A program made the position numbers and the translations under genes. The notes under the pieces were generated by a model, which made no database searches, was not told the origin of the DNA, and worked only from the letters and a program-made list of their open reading frames with translations. DNA of 64,000 bases, taken from NCBI GenBank assembly GCA_930367215.1, contig OV884056.1, positions 285,554,067-285,618,066 of the forward strand, read 5' to 3'. Source of the stretch: Pollenia angustigena. Taxonomy: Eukaryota > Arthropoda > Insecta > Diptera > Polleniidae. Of this stretch, positions 22,511 through 32,994 are shown in pieces; within the stretch, counting starts at the first letter, position 1; each line of letters begins with the position of its first letter.

Positions 22511-22894
22511 TAGTACTGTTTATTTCAAAAACGCAAATACATAACTTCAAAATGTCAAATAATATGAAAATAAAGTGTAATGAAAAAAAAAAAGAATACG
22601 CAAAGAAATTTGCAGTCGTACAGCTCTGACCATTTTTTTAAATTTTTCTAACGATAAAATTTTCTTTTAAAAAGATTTTTCTATGACGTGATAACTTTCC
22701 AAATTTTATTTTTGATAAATACACTGAAAACTATTTTTGGGGGAAAGTTAGTTGCTTTGCGCATTTCAGTGGTTGCTAAGGGCAGATCATCGGGAAACCA
22801 AAGATTTAGAAAAAACTAAAGATATTATGCGAATAAAACTATTAAACGAATGAGAATTACAAACACTCAAGTCTAACTTGCAAACGATATCAAA
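22511..22894. other. No gene seen
   Basis: AT-rich sequence without a recognisable feature. Confidence 0.4.
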
Positions 22895-23452
22895 TCTATA
22901 TATATATGAAACAGGATGTGTGTATGTATGTATGTAACGTATGGACTCCATAACGGCTGGGCCGATTTTGATGACATTTTCAGGGAATCCTCAGAATATT
23001 CAGGCGGGTGACACTGTGAAGTTTGATTTTTGATTTTCGGTCTGCGGGCGGAGGGGTGTGGCAAAATCCAATTTTCACATTGCACCACCAATGACATCTA
23101 TATAGTTTGGACGATTTTTTCTTTAAAATGATCGCCATGGTCCAACTTAGATATAAACAAAACGAAAATGTTGCCCCGCCCACTTTTACGCCCACTTTTA
23201 CGCCCACTTTTTCTAATAAGCGCATAGCTTGAGAGCAGCTTGACCGATTTGGACGATTTTTTCTTTAAAATCATCGCCATGGTCCAACTTAGGTTTTTAC
23301 GGAAAGAAAATTTTGCCCCGCCTACTTTAGAAACGGGTCCATCGATTTAACTAATTTTTCTTTCAAATGTTCTATCTTTTTAACGGATTTTAAAAATCGA
23401 ACGCAAACATTTTTCCTAATTTGGACAGGACAACGTCTGTCGGGTCAGCTAG
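22895..23452 (+). mobile_element. Non-autonomous Helitron
   Basis: It starts TCTATATATATATGAAACAG after an A and ends GTCTGTCGGGTCAGCTAG followed by T, matching the Helitron rule (5' TC, 3' CTRR, insertion between A and T). A short stem (GACAG...CTGTC) sits just before the end. It has no inverted termini and no target duplication, as expected. Inside, a block with TTTGGACGATTTTTTCTTTA and CATGGTCCAACTTAG is repeated 142 bp apart (23106 and 23248). At 558 bp it has no Rep/helicase coding capacity. Confidence 0.85.
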
Positions 23453-23719
23453 TCTTAGATAAAACTCCAACAAAAAGCAGTGAGTTTATCTTTTCTTACA
23501 TCAATTGGTTGGCTTTTTTCCGGCTCGAATTGTAGTTGCAAGTGGGTAAAAATAAAAAACAAATTGCTTCATTGTTTTTGTAAGAAAACCAAAATAAAGC
23601 AATTTCTTCAGTTTTTTTGCACGGTCACATGCGAATTTGTTATCAAAGTTATTTTGATATCAGAGTTGAATTTTTACAGAAGATTATAATCCTTTTTCTT
23701 CGACCTTATTTATTAAATA
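23453..23719. other. No gene seen
   Basis: AT-rich sequence without a recognisable feature. Confidence 0.4.
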
Positions 23720-23824
23720 TTATACTTTAATAAATTATTTAAGCTTAAGGTCACTTTTTAAACATTTTAATTAATTTTTTAAAAAGTGACGTTAAGCTTA
23801 AATAATTTATTTAAGTATAATAAT
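23720..23824. repeat. AT-rich palindrome
   Basis: TTAAGCTTAAGGTCACTTTTTA and its surroundings (23722-23761, cited in part) are inverted at 23780-23823 around a short AT-rich loop. Confidence 0.65.
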
Positions 23825-24127
23825 TTTATAGAAGCATAAAAAGAAAATCAGTGCTGGAAAATTGTTATTTTTTCACAAATTTTCAATAATTTTTTTTCAA
23901 ATAAAAAAAAAATGCAAAATATATAATAAAATAAGTATAAAAAAGATCACTCATATTGTAAATAAATACTTTACACAGACGAAAAAAAGTATGAAAAGAG
24001 GACGTTCGTATCAACTCTTCCACCCTTGATGAAAATAACAAAGACAGCATAATAATAAAAATTACTAAATATTAAAGAACTACTACATTTTTAAACTGTT
24101 ATTTAATTTTTTAATATTCTGTTAAAA

Positions 24128-24179
24128 TTCCGCCAAAATTAAAGCGCTTCTTAAACAAAAGCAAGGCGAATTTAAAAAG
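24128..24179 (+). other. Possible upstream exon with strong splice donor
   Basis: The sequence ends AAAAAG|GTAAGTGC, a consensus 5' splice site with the GT at 24180. A 51-nt intron would follow to TTTTGCAG at 24230, or a 124-nt intron to 24303; both are normal fly sizes. No start codon opens a frame here, so it would be untranslated. The upstream limit is unknown. Confidence 0.25.
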
Positions 24180-24303
24180 GTAAGTGCAACTCTACAACTA
24201 CAAAAAGCCATATGTATTTTGTTTTTGCAGTTTAATTGCTTGTTGTCAAAAGCGGCAAATAACGTTGTAAACGCCACATTTTGCAAAAACTGTTTTTTTG
24301 CAG

Positions 24304-24417
24304 ATAACCGTTGGCCTTACTCTCTTACACAGTTCAAACATCAAATCCAGCAAAACTATGCACCTAAACGCCTTCAAAATGGCGTACAAAGTGTCTCCCA
24401 GTGGAAGAACATTGCAA
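24304..24417 (+). other. Candidate first coding exon of a host gene
   Basis: A pyrimidine-rich acceptor (CTGTTTTTTTGCAG, ending at 24303) is followed by about 75 bases and then CAAAATGGCG, an ATG at 24379 in the preferred fly start context. The frame reads MAYKVSPSGRTLQ and then meets a possible donor GTTAGT at 24418; without splicing it continues to a TAG after 34 codons. The stretch is less AT-rich than its neighbours and contains no repeat ends. I do not recognise the peptide. No downstream exon was found in the window, which would be consistent with a very long intron. Chance occurrence of splice-like motifs in AT-rich DNA is the main alternative. Confidence 0.27.
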
Positions 24418-24489
24418 GTTAGTAACAAAATGATGAAACCGAAATGGTTTTGCAGTGCGGAATACTGTTTTAAAAGCCTTTAGCATTAA

Positions 24490-25380
24490 AGTTTTTATTA
24501 TCATTAATTTTAATAATAGAAAAAAAAAAAATTAAAACAAATAATGCTGCCTGTCAAAAAAACGTTTTTTGCTCTCCTGAAAAATTATTATTTTGTAACT
24601 TAAAACGTTATTCGCGGCTGTGCTTCAAATAATAGTTTCACTTTAATAATATTATTTGTTTTATTATAAAAATATGAATCAAATTTTTTTTAGAATTTCT
24701 TTCTTTTATTATGGCACAAAACATAAGGAAACGTATTTTTGACGTTTGTAAATTTAATTTTGAATTCGCCGTGGAGACAGCTGATGAACGGCTGACGAGT
24801 TGCACTTACCTTTTTAAATACGCATTGAACAAAATTATAAATATTAATACTAAACAGCTGTTTATATTTTATAAGGAGTTTTCTTTTCATCTGATGTGCG
24901 ATAGTGTAGACGCAAAATGGAATGCAAAATATTTTTGTTTTGATTTTTTGACAATCAGAAACAAAATCGTTAGAATTGTAGAGCAGTGAAAAAGAGTGCA
25001 TTTAAAATATGCACTAAAAATATGCACTATAGCGCCAATTTTAATGTATTTAATACTTTGATGATCAGTACGAGATCAGTGTCCCAAAGTTAAGCTCAGA
25101 AACATAATTTCCCAAATTATAGAAAACCCGACGATTCCGTTATTTGTCATAATTTTTCGCAGTGTAATTTGACTTGTAACATTGATTCAATACTTTAAGA
25201 GAATAAAATTTAAAATTTTCGAGTATTCTTGTAAAATTGTAAATTTTATTCAAAACTCGTGTTATTTTGATGGAAAAAAAACAGATATCCAAAATTTCTC
25301 TCTATTTGCGTTTCTGTTTTCTATATATCTACCGAACCGAACACTGAAAAACAGTATATGTGTCAGTTTCAGTTAAAAGG
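24490..25380. other. No convincing gene
   Basis: A 92-codon plus-strand frame (24711-24989) and a 103-codon minus-strand frame overlap each other. Neither resembles a known family and both lengths can arise by chance in this composition. Confidence 0.4.
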
Positions 25381-25680
25381 GGCCTATGGGCAAGAAATCA
25401 GTTTTGGTGAAAAACGATTTTGAAGTTAACAAGTAAATTTTGAAACGCCTGAACGCTTTTATAGCTCGAAACCCGTTATAAGGGGATTTTGGGGATCGCT
25501 GATTACGAGTCTGGTATTAGATTTTGGAAATTCAAAGTGGCGGATCAAATATGGCGGACTATTTTTGGAATATTATTGAATTTGTTTGAAACTTGTCACT
25601 CAGGGTCCGACTTTCCAAATTCAAAATGTCGGAGTTTAAGGCTCTGCTTAACGCTGTGTAATTATTCTGTGTAATTAGCA
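25381..25680 (+). repeat. Probable dispersed repeat (GTGGCGGATC motifs)
   Basis: A 'gatcgctgattacgagtctg' opening followed by AAATTCAAAGTGGCGGATCAA, CAAATATGGCGGAC and CAAATTCAAAATGTCGG (each cited in part) is the pattern of a widespread insect repeat. Ends were not defined. Confidence 0.35.
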
Positions 25681-25912
25681 GTTTAGTGATTTCCGAGTGT
25701 TACGAAAGTAAAAAAGAAAAAGAAAATAGTGAAGATTAAAAAAAAGTAATTTGTCAACAGCGAGTGAACTTAAACTACAAAAAAATTTGTTACGTCGGGT
25801 TCTTTTCTTATCGAAGGTTAACAAGAGTAATGCATTAGAAAGAGCGTATTGGCTATTTAAAGAATCACGAAAAAAGTAAAAACCGATTTTTTCATCCATT
25901 ATTCAAGCCTTA

Positions 25913-26036
25913 TTACGGTTGTCGTTGTCGTAAACGACTTAGTCGTTTTTTGTAGTAGACTAAAACATACAGGTTGAGTGTTTCTTTAATCTATTAGAAA
26001 ATACGACACATTCGTATATGACGACGACAACCGTAA
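25913..26036. mobile_element. 124-bp foldback MITE, TA duplication
   Basis: TTACGGTTGTCGTTGTCG at the left and CGACGACAACCGTAA at the right are inverted; TA flanks both. A diverged, inverted relative occurs near 46286-46395. Confidence 0.65.
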
Positions 26037-26038
26037 TA

Positions 26039-27487
26039 CGGCTGATAATGTTTATTCTCGAACACTGTAATCAGCCCATTTTCAAATATCGCCTTATTAA
26101 AAAATATGTTTCACTGAATGTTTCCATAACCGAAATTCAGATCCAATCTGTACTCTTAAGAGGTTTTAATTTCCATTCTATTCATTTTTTAAATTATTTT
26201 TAGGAAATTTTTAAACTTCTTTAATAATTATTTAAAATTATTTAATAAAATTATTAAAAAAAAAATAAAATGATCATAATTATCAATTTCTTAAATTTTC
26301 TTTTTGTTTATGATCTACTAATCTTTTACCATTAATTTCACTTTTTCCTACTTTAATAATTATTTTAAAAAGAAATAGGTCAAACATTTGTAATATTTTT
26401 CTTTTAAACTGCGTTTACAGCTTTCAAGCCGGATCTGTTTTGTCCCATTGAGTTCTTTTTTCTTTTAATAAAGTTTTAATTAAAAAAAAAAATATATATA
26501 TTTTTTCATTAAAATGGTTTATTCACGCCAGAGATTTTCATTTGAAACTTTCCTTAAAAAAGTATTTTTAAGTAAACTTTCAATTACCGTTAGTTTTTAA
26601 GGTCAAAATCCATATAAAACCATTAAAGTCTTTTTTTGGAATCTACTTAACCAGGAAATGTTCTTTGTTTTTAGTATCGTTTTTCCTCTCAATACAATAA
26701 AAGCGGTTATAAATTTTAGCACTTTTTTGTTGTCGTTGTCATTGTTGCTGTTGCTGATTTTGTATTGCAAGTTAGTAAGAATTTCCTTATTAGAACACGA
26801 TCAAATAAAAATGGCAATTGCCATTTGTTGCAAGAAAAAAAAAAAAATCATTGACTTTAAGAGAAGAAGAATAATACCCAACGTTTACGATTTTAAACTT
26901 CCTTGTAATCACGTTCTTAATCGCATTTAAAAGGCAGGCATTTATACCCTTTTAAGACAATGTCGATCTATCTAATGCAATAGATTGTCTAAAATAAGAA
27001 GAAAAACACTAGCAAACGATCTTCGATCATGAAAGAGATACTCTTTTGCTAGGAAAGTATCTTTGTTGGTGTTTAGGTATTTTACTATTTAAGAAAAGAT
27101 TTAACAAATAAATACGTTAGAAGCAAAACCAAACTAAAAGCTTCCATTAACTAAACTTTGAGACTATAGATTGCCAGCAATTGCAAGACTAGTCTAGTCA
27201 TTGTGGAAGAGTCTGTGTATAATTTGTATTATAATGGCTCCTCTGGCTGGCTGGCTGGCTGTTTGTCTGTCTATTTATCCCACCACTTCCTTTCTCTCTC
27301 GCTATAAGCTTTTAATTAAAACAACAACAATTTAAAAAAAAAGAACTTAATAAGGCAAAGTCTAGTTTCTGCTACAGCAAAGTACAATAAAAGAATAAAT
27401 ATTACACAACCCAAAACCAGGTTCAAACCATAAAAACTTAATGCGGCAAATGCGATTAAAATGATGAAAACAAATAAGAAAGTATAG
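26039..27487. other. AT-rich non-coding stretch
   Basis: No gene is seen. CTGG/CTGT-rich simple repeats (GGCTGGCTGGCTGG then TGTCTGTCT) lie at about 27243-27272. Confidence 0.5.
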
Positions 27488-27733
27488 TCGGTCAAGCCCG
27501 ACCATATTATACCCTGCAGCAAAGACTTTAGATACAAATTTTCGTGAATGTACGCTATTTGGGACTCATGGGCATAAATGGATCCGCCAGAACAAAATTT
27601 TGTTATGAGGTTAAGATTAATTTAAAAGTTCTTTATGCCGAATATTATTTATATATCTTTATGTATTTAAGATTTTTTGTCAGCAAAAGATTTTAAGGAG
27701 GGGAATTATGTTTAATTGTGCAGCTACCAACAC
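27488..27733 (+). repeat. Fragment of a GTCGG...CCGACC-type fly repeat
   Basis: TAGTCGGTCAAGCCCGACCA forms a hairpin followed by TATTATACCCTGCAGC. This combination is a frequent end of dispersed repeats in flies. Only the end is recognisable; the rest runs into the next element. Confidence 0.35.
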
Positions 27734-28383
27734 AATCACCCCTATCGTATATAATTTTCCCCTCGTAATTTTTTCCCTTTTGCAAATTTGCGATCATGAA
27801 AAGCTCCCAAGAAAAAATTTTTTGAGGTGATTCAATGGAGAATAATTACGTGAAAAAATTTTCACGGGAAAAAAATTCCCCTTATCGTGAATAGTTTTTT
27901 CCCTTGTAATTTGTTCAGTTTTCCCATTTATTTTCTCGCTTAATTTTTGCTGGGGAACAGAACATGTATGTAAGTAGTTCTTCCTTTAAATCGAATATTA
28001 TGGGCAAGATCGGTTAATAAGGCATAAACTGATATATTGCTTAACAAAATGCAAAGCAATAGGTCGATTGCCTCCAGATTTGTGAAGCTTTCGGCAGTAT
28101 TTTGGAAAATATTTTACTACATAAAATTTAGAAAATGCAAAAAACTAACTTTGTAATTAAACTATTCCTCCAACACTTAAAATCTTGCTTTGTATAAAAT
28201 ATAAACGTGTATATTTTTGAAAAAAAATTTCATTGATTTTTTTTAATTTGTTTTAATCTTTATTCTTATTTAACATTCACTGAGAACTGATAGCGCAAAC
28301 AAATTTTTACGGGAGATTCATAATTGCGTTTTTCCCTTAGAGGGGAACAAAAAGTCTATTTGTTATTCACGATAGGGGTGATT
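27734..28383. mobile_element. 650-bp TIR element, AATCACCCCTATCG termini
   Basis: AATCACCCCTATCGTATA at the left is mirrored by TATTCACGATAGGGGTGATT at the right. Internal CCCCTTATCGTGAATAG at about 27878 repeats the terminus, and several TTTTTCCC/GGGAAAA stretches fold locally. No ORF and no clean target duplication. Confidence 0.68.
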
Positions 28384-28451
28384 TTTGACACGACAATGAA
28401 TTTAATTTAATTAATTTGAAGATTAACTGTCACCAATACCTACATTTGAAA

Positions 28452-28749
28452 CAGCCGTACCTAAATGCATTTTCTAGTTGTAAAAAATTGCCATGTTCAT
28501 ACAATTTCTATAACGCATCACTAAAAGTTAGCCGCTTTTGTTCACAAATAATGACAATTTGGTTTTTTTTGGCCAATCTAGCGGTTTTAGCTCCATTTTT
28601 TATTTCTATTATGTGGGTTTTATTAAACAAGGAAGTTAACACTGCTGTTCGTGATAAAACGTTGACGCTTTTGTTTAGGTATGGCATATCGGCGTAAAAG
28701 CTAAGTGGAACAATACGTGCCGCCCTCCCCTTCTGTTTAGGTACGGCTG
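28452..28749 (+). mobile_element. MITE family E copy 2
   Basis: Ends CAGCCGTACCTAAA and TTTAGGTACGGCTG. It shares internal blocks in order with 11658-12027 but is shorter. TAA follows the right end; the left flank reads AAA, one mismatch from a TAA duplication. The 19-base block CTTGTTTAGGTATG-type motif occurs internally as well as terminally. Confidence 0.72.
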
Positions 28750-28769
28750 TAAGGTAGTGATGGCATTAA

Positions 28770-30720
28770 AAGCTATTTTCGGCGGTAGTACCTGTAATAG
28801 AGTTATGGCCCATATATAGACCGATTCCAATATAATTTGGTGAGATGATTTAGATTGCAATAAAAAAAGTTTGTACGAAATTTTATATAAAGACCAACAT
28901 AATAAATGTTTTATGGGCACAAAGGCTCTGTTCCGGAAAACATCTTGTGTGTGCGCTTTATTTTTGTACCGTATTTCGTTAAAATGTCTTCAAAATTCCG
29001 ACCAGTACTTTGCGAACAAGGTTAACATTGACACACAAATAAAATTCTCCAAAATTGTTCACCAATTAATGCTAGAAACACAACTGGGACGAACGACGAA
29101 CTTCGTATAGTACGACGAATTCGTCGGCAAGAATTCGTTGCGTAAATTCGTCAAATGAGACACAATAAGTGCGTGAACCTCACAATTTTTTTAATTTTTA
29201 AAAAACTATTAATTGGGTATGTCCTTAAATCCGTATCGACTCGAAATGGATATCTTCAGCATTTTTGGTTTTCTGCATTTCAATTTTGCGATCTCAAATT
29301 AGTTTTTGGGTTTGTTTAAAATTTTGCAATTTTTTGCGAATTTCAGCCATGTTCGCGATTTGCTCCTGTAAGTTTTTTAATTCTTTACAGCTTTCACGAT
29401 TTATAATAAATAGTAGACTTTGGTATCATGCCGCTGTTAGCAAATTTTTGCGACTTTCCGCTTATTTAACAATTTTTACAGAATTTAAGCCATTCCTTAA
29501 AGTTTTAGGGACTTTTAATACATTTTATGGCTTTTTTGAAATATTAAATTTTTTTGCGATTTTTCGCCATTTTTGCAAAGTTTTTTTTTCCATTTTCCGA
29601 CATTTTGTTTTTTTCACCCATTTTGCGATTTCAAATAAATTTTAGTTTTTATTTAAAAGTTTGCAATTTTTCGCGAATTTTAGCCAAGTTAGCAAAAGTA
29701 GGAATTTGTCTTTGTGATTCTTTACAGCTTTCACGATTTACAATAAATAGTAGACTTTGGTATCATGCCGTTGTTAGCAAATTTTTGCGAATTTCCGCTA
29801 ATTTTGCAATTTTTACCGAATTTTTGCCGTTCCTTATAGTTTTAGGAACTTTTTATAAATTTTATGGCTTTTTTGAAACATTAAAATTTTTTTGTTAATT
29901 TTTGCCATTTTTGCAAATTTTTTTTTTTTTTTTATTTTCCGACATTTTGTTTTCTTTTTTCACTCATTTAGCGATTTCTAATCAATTTTAGTGTTTGTTT
30001 AAAAGTTTGCAATTTGTTCGCGAATTTTAGCCAAGTTCGCAATAGAAGCGAATTGTCCCTGTAATTCTTTACAGATTTCACGATTTTTAATAAATCTTGA
30101 ACTTTGCTATCATGCTGCGCTGTCACTTTCCCAATTTATTCGTCGTTCGTCTGCGTAAGAAATATAAATAAACCTATCGCAGAGTTCGTTACGCAAGACG
30201 AACTTCGGTCTACGCAATGATTGTGTGTACTTTCATATACAACAATGTGTTCTATTTCTGGTGACGAATATTCGTTGCGAATAATTTGTCTTTCGTCCCA
30301 GTTGTGTTTCTAGCATAAATCATTAAACAAAATATTGTAATTAAAAATTGAATTTTATTTACATTGAAGAAATTTAGGCCCTATTAGCTTGACAAAAATA
30401 ATATTCAAAAATAAAATCAGTTTTAATTAAAAATTTAATCGCGTGAATTAAATGGTTAATCAAGTGAATTAATCATTTAATTGATACCATTAATTTTGTA
30501 ACTTGTGCAAATTTTATTATTCTTTTATTAATAATAACACAAATTTTTTAATTGAAAGCAATTTTTTTTCTGTGCAGCCAGACAGCCAGCCGGACGGACG
30601 GACATCGTAAGATCGATTCAAAACGTAATTCTGTATCGATCGGTATACTAAAAATGTTTTAATGTTTTACAGACATCAGCACGAACGCATACATCCCTCT
30701 CCACTATTGTAGTCTGGGTA
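28770..30720 (+). repeat. TATACCC-type repeat split by the 29070-30315 element
   Basis: The left part (28770-29069) has TTATGGCCCATATATAGACC and ACCAGTACTTTGCGAACAAGG, matching the internal part of the copy at 3779-4838. The right part (about 30570-30720) has GCCAGACAGCCAGCCGGACG, ATCGATCGGTATACT and the end CCCTCTCCACTATTGTAG...GGGTA. About 250 bp of additional AT-rich sequence lies between 30316 and 30570. Confidence 0.45.
29070..30315. mobile_element. 1.25-kb TIR element with internal tandem repeats, TAA duplication
   Basis: TGCTAGAAACACAACTGGGA at 29070 is mirrored exactly at 30296-30315 and TAA flanks both ends (29067-29069, 30316-30318). The termini continue as GAACGAMGAA-type sequence. 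Most of the interior is a tandem repeat of about 340 bp, counted from 29288, 29625 and 29971, containing GCGATTT, TTTACAGCTTTCACGATTTA and ACTTTGGTATCATGCCG. Open frames of 114 and 126 codons there are by-products of these repeats. PIF/Harbinger-like by its 3-bp duplication. Confidence 0.8.
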
Positions 30721-31602
30721 TTGAAAAACACAGCCATTAAATTAAAATGTAAATCAGGCATGGGAAATTAAGTACTATTAGACTTTTTTCAGAGCTTTTT
30801 ACCTGTGAAATAAAAAAAGGACCTTTTGTAAATACAAACTATACTTCACTTTTTTTACTTTTAACTTTATTTAAAACGAATAAAAAGCAGGAAACTTTCG
30901 ATCAGTATCGAATGCGGTAATTTGCTCCCCAAAACTTAATAAATTCATTAGAATATCTGTAAATGTGAATTTCTGTTATTTAAAGAGTACTTTTATTCCT
31001 AAAAAAAAGTACTTTTTTGCAGGGATTCAGCACTAGTTTAACATCCTTATTTCCTACCTCTGATAAAACTACAAAATATGTATAAAAAAAATTGGTCCTA
31101 TTAAGGTGAAAATTCATTTACATGAAATGTTACAAAACTCACAAAAAAAAAATCGAATACGATTGTTCAGGCAAAAAACAATTAGAAAAATTCAATTTAG
31201 AAGAAAAATTCGGTTTAGAAAAAAATAGCGTTTGTTTTGTCTGGCAATTTATTGTGGATCAAAGTTTTTTTTTTTTTTTTTGTTTTACTGTCGCCTGCAA
31301 GTTTTTAAATTTTTTCTCGTTATTTAAAGTAAATTTTAAAAAAGGTATTTTTTTACTAGGAAGCATTACAATTATATTTCTTTTAAGTGTCGCTCACGAT
31401 CTTTACATTAAACTAAGAATACATGTTGTTAAGATTTATTATGTATTACTACAGTAGAGGCGAAAAAACACATGTTTGAAAAAAAATGAAAGATTAAAAG
31501 CAAATATATCAAAATTTTTGTTAAATGAAATTTTATTTTTACTTTACTTAATTCTTCTTAATTTTTTGGACATAAAGTAATTTTTCTTAATCGTGGTAAC
31601 AC
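30721..31602. other. No gene seen
   Basis: A 111-codon frame (31122-31457) is dominated by Phe and Lys runs from poly-T and poly-A tracts and is judged spurious. Confidence 0.45.
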
Positions 31603-32640
31603 AATTGCACCGTTGAAGCGTATGACTTAGATAAGTTATCAAATCGAAACGTAAATTATTTTATACAAAGGCAAAAGCGTATCTACGTCGACTTAGATCT
31701 TATTATATTTCATACGCCGCTTGCAACCGCATTGTCATAAACTCATAAAAAAATGCATCTTCATATTGATCATGTCCTAATATCCATCAGAATTATGACA
31801 TCAATGTTATTAAAAATGACATCAATGAGGCAAAAAGTAACATTAATCCAATGAAGAACGTCATCATAAAATTTTGTCATATTTTACGCGTCATCTATGC
31901 TATGACTACAGTGACAACAACTCGATGCATTTTGTGTATTATTAACATTATTTTTATGTTTAAAAAGTAAAACAAAAAGCTAAAAATTCCCATATTCTAT
32001 TTGTTTGAATTATTTAGTTAAATACATCAAATTTTCAAAGTAGAATGATTACGAAAACCATATCGGGCATGCTGCTGGTGTCTTATAATTGAGGGATATT
32101 CTGTAAACAAAGGACGGAATACAACGAAAGCGAAACAAACATGTGTAACGGATGAGTAAATAAAAATATTCCTTTCTCCGATTTTACTGAGTCATCGCAC
32201 TGAAGAAATTTTTTATTAAACTGACTCCGATTTGTCATTTCTGTTATGTCAATGTGTCATCTCATTGATGACATAATTTCACCTGATGACAATTTGGCCA
32301 AGTGATTTCAAGGCTGACATCACAATGATAAGAAGTGTCATGGGGTTAAAAACAAAGACAATTGTCATAGTATTAATGTCAAATTCTTCAGCGTTATGAC
32401 GCCTTTTCAATCAGTGCAGGAGAATGAAAATTGAAAAATTAAATGAAAATTAAAAATATAAAATTAAATAAAATTTTGTTTTGTGCTTTCAAATTACATT
32501 GTAAATATTTGAAAAAAAGAATAAGAAAAATAAACAACAATTTTAATACATTTGGAATTTTCTAATATTATTTGTAACTGAAAAACAAATACCCTTAACT
32601 ATCATGGCGACTGCACCACGTTGATGAGCTTTGCGGTATG
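31603..32640. repeat. Dispersed repeat K, split by family A copy 1
   Basis: Left part 31603-31736 (ATTTTATACAAAGGCA, GTATCTACGTCG) and right part 32420-32640 (AAAAATAAACAACAATTT) match in order blocks at 59640-59960 (ATTTTATACAAAGGCA, GTATCTACGTC, AAAAATAAACAACAATT). The type is unknown. Confidence 0.35.
31737..32418 (+). mobile_element. Family A TIR element, copy 1
   Basis: It runs from a degenerate left end (CATAAAAAAATGCATCTTCA) to GACGCCTTTTCAATCAGTG. Shared interior blocks include AAAATTTTGTCATATTTTA, GCATGCTGCTGGTGTCTTAT-like text, TTTTATTAAACTGACTCCGA and CCTGATGACAATTTGGCCAA. These occur in the same order in the copies at 49221-50408 and 63098-63749 and reversed at 56917-59321. It is rich in TGACATCA-like words and has no transposase. 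Confidence 0.7.
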
Positions 32641-32655
32641 GTAAACGGTTATCTC

Positions 32656-32879
32656 TAGGGTTTAAAAAACTGCAGGCGAAAGACTGTCGAACATAAAACG
32701 AAAATTTGTGTACAACTGTTCGCTTTATGAGTTGGTTTGACAGCGACTGTTTATATTTAATGAAACTGAGGTAAAAGCAACAGTTTTTTTTTTTTTTTTT
32801 TTTTTTTTTGCCAATGACAAATAAACAAGTGGAAGAAATTGCAGTTTTTTTTACTTTGACTGCAGTTTTTTAAACACTG
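32656..32879. mobile_element. hAT-like MITE family H, copy 1
   Basis: TAGGGTTTAAAAAACTGCAG at the left and CTGCAGTTTTTTAAACACTG at the right are inverted. The 8-bp flanks GTTATCTC (32648-32655) and GTTATCGC (32880-32887) match at 7 of 8 positions, a hAT-size duplication. A poly-T tract occupies about 32782-32809. Confidence 0.8.
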
Positions 32880-32994
32880 GTTATCGCAACGACATACACA
32901 ATTTCTTTAATGCACGTCACCGGCAGTTATCAACAATGAAGTCATCAGCAAAACATTTCAACATCTGGACAATCTCAATATAGGCATCATGGTC

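Noticed and set aside
24690..25001. Overlapping 92-codon (plus) and 103-codon (minus) open frames
   Set aside because: Both strands are open over the same DNA, neither is recognised and there is no start or splice support beyond an ATG.
29265..29898. Phe-rich open frames of 114-126 codons
   Set aside because: They lie in the tandem units of the 29070-30315 element; the frames follow the repeats rather than a gene.
31122..31457. 111-codon open frame
   Set aside because: Built from poly-A and poly-T runs giving Lys and Phe strings; no family resemblance.
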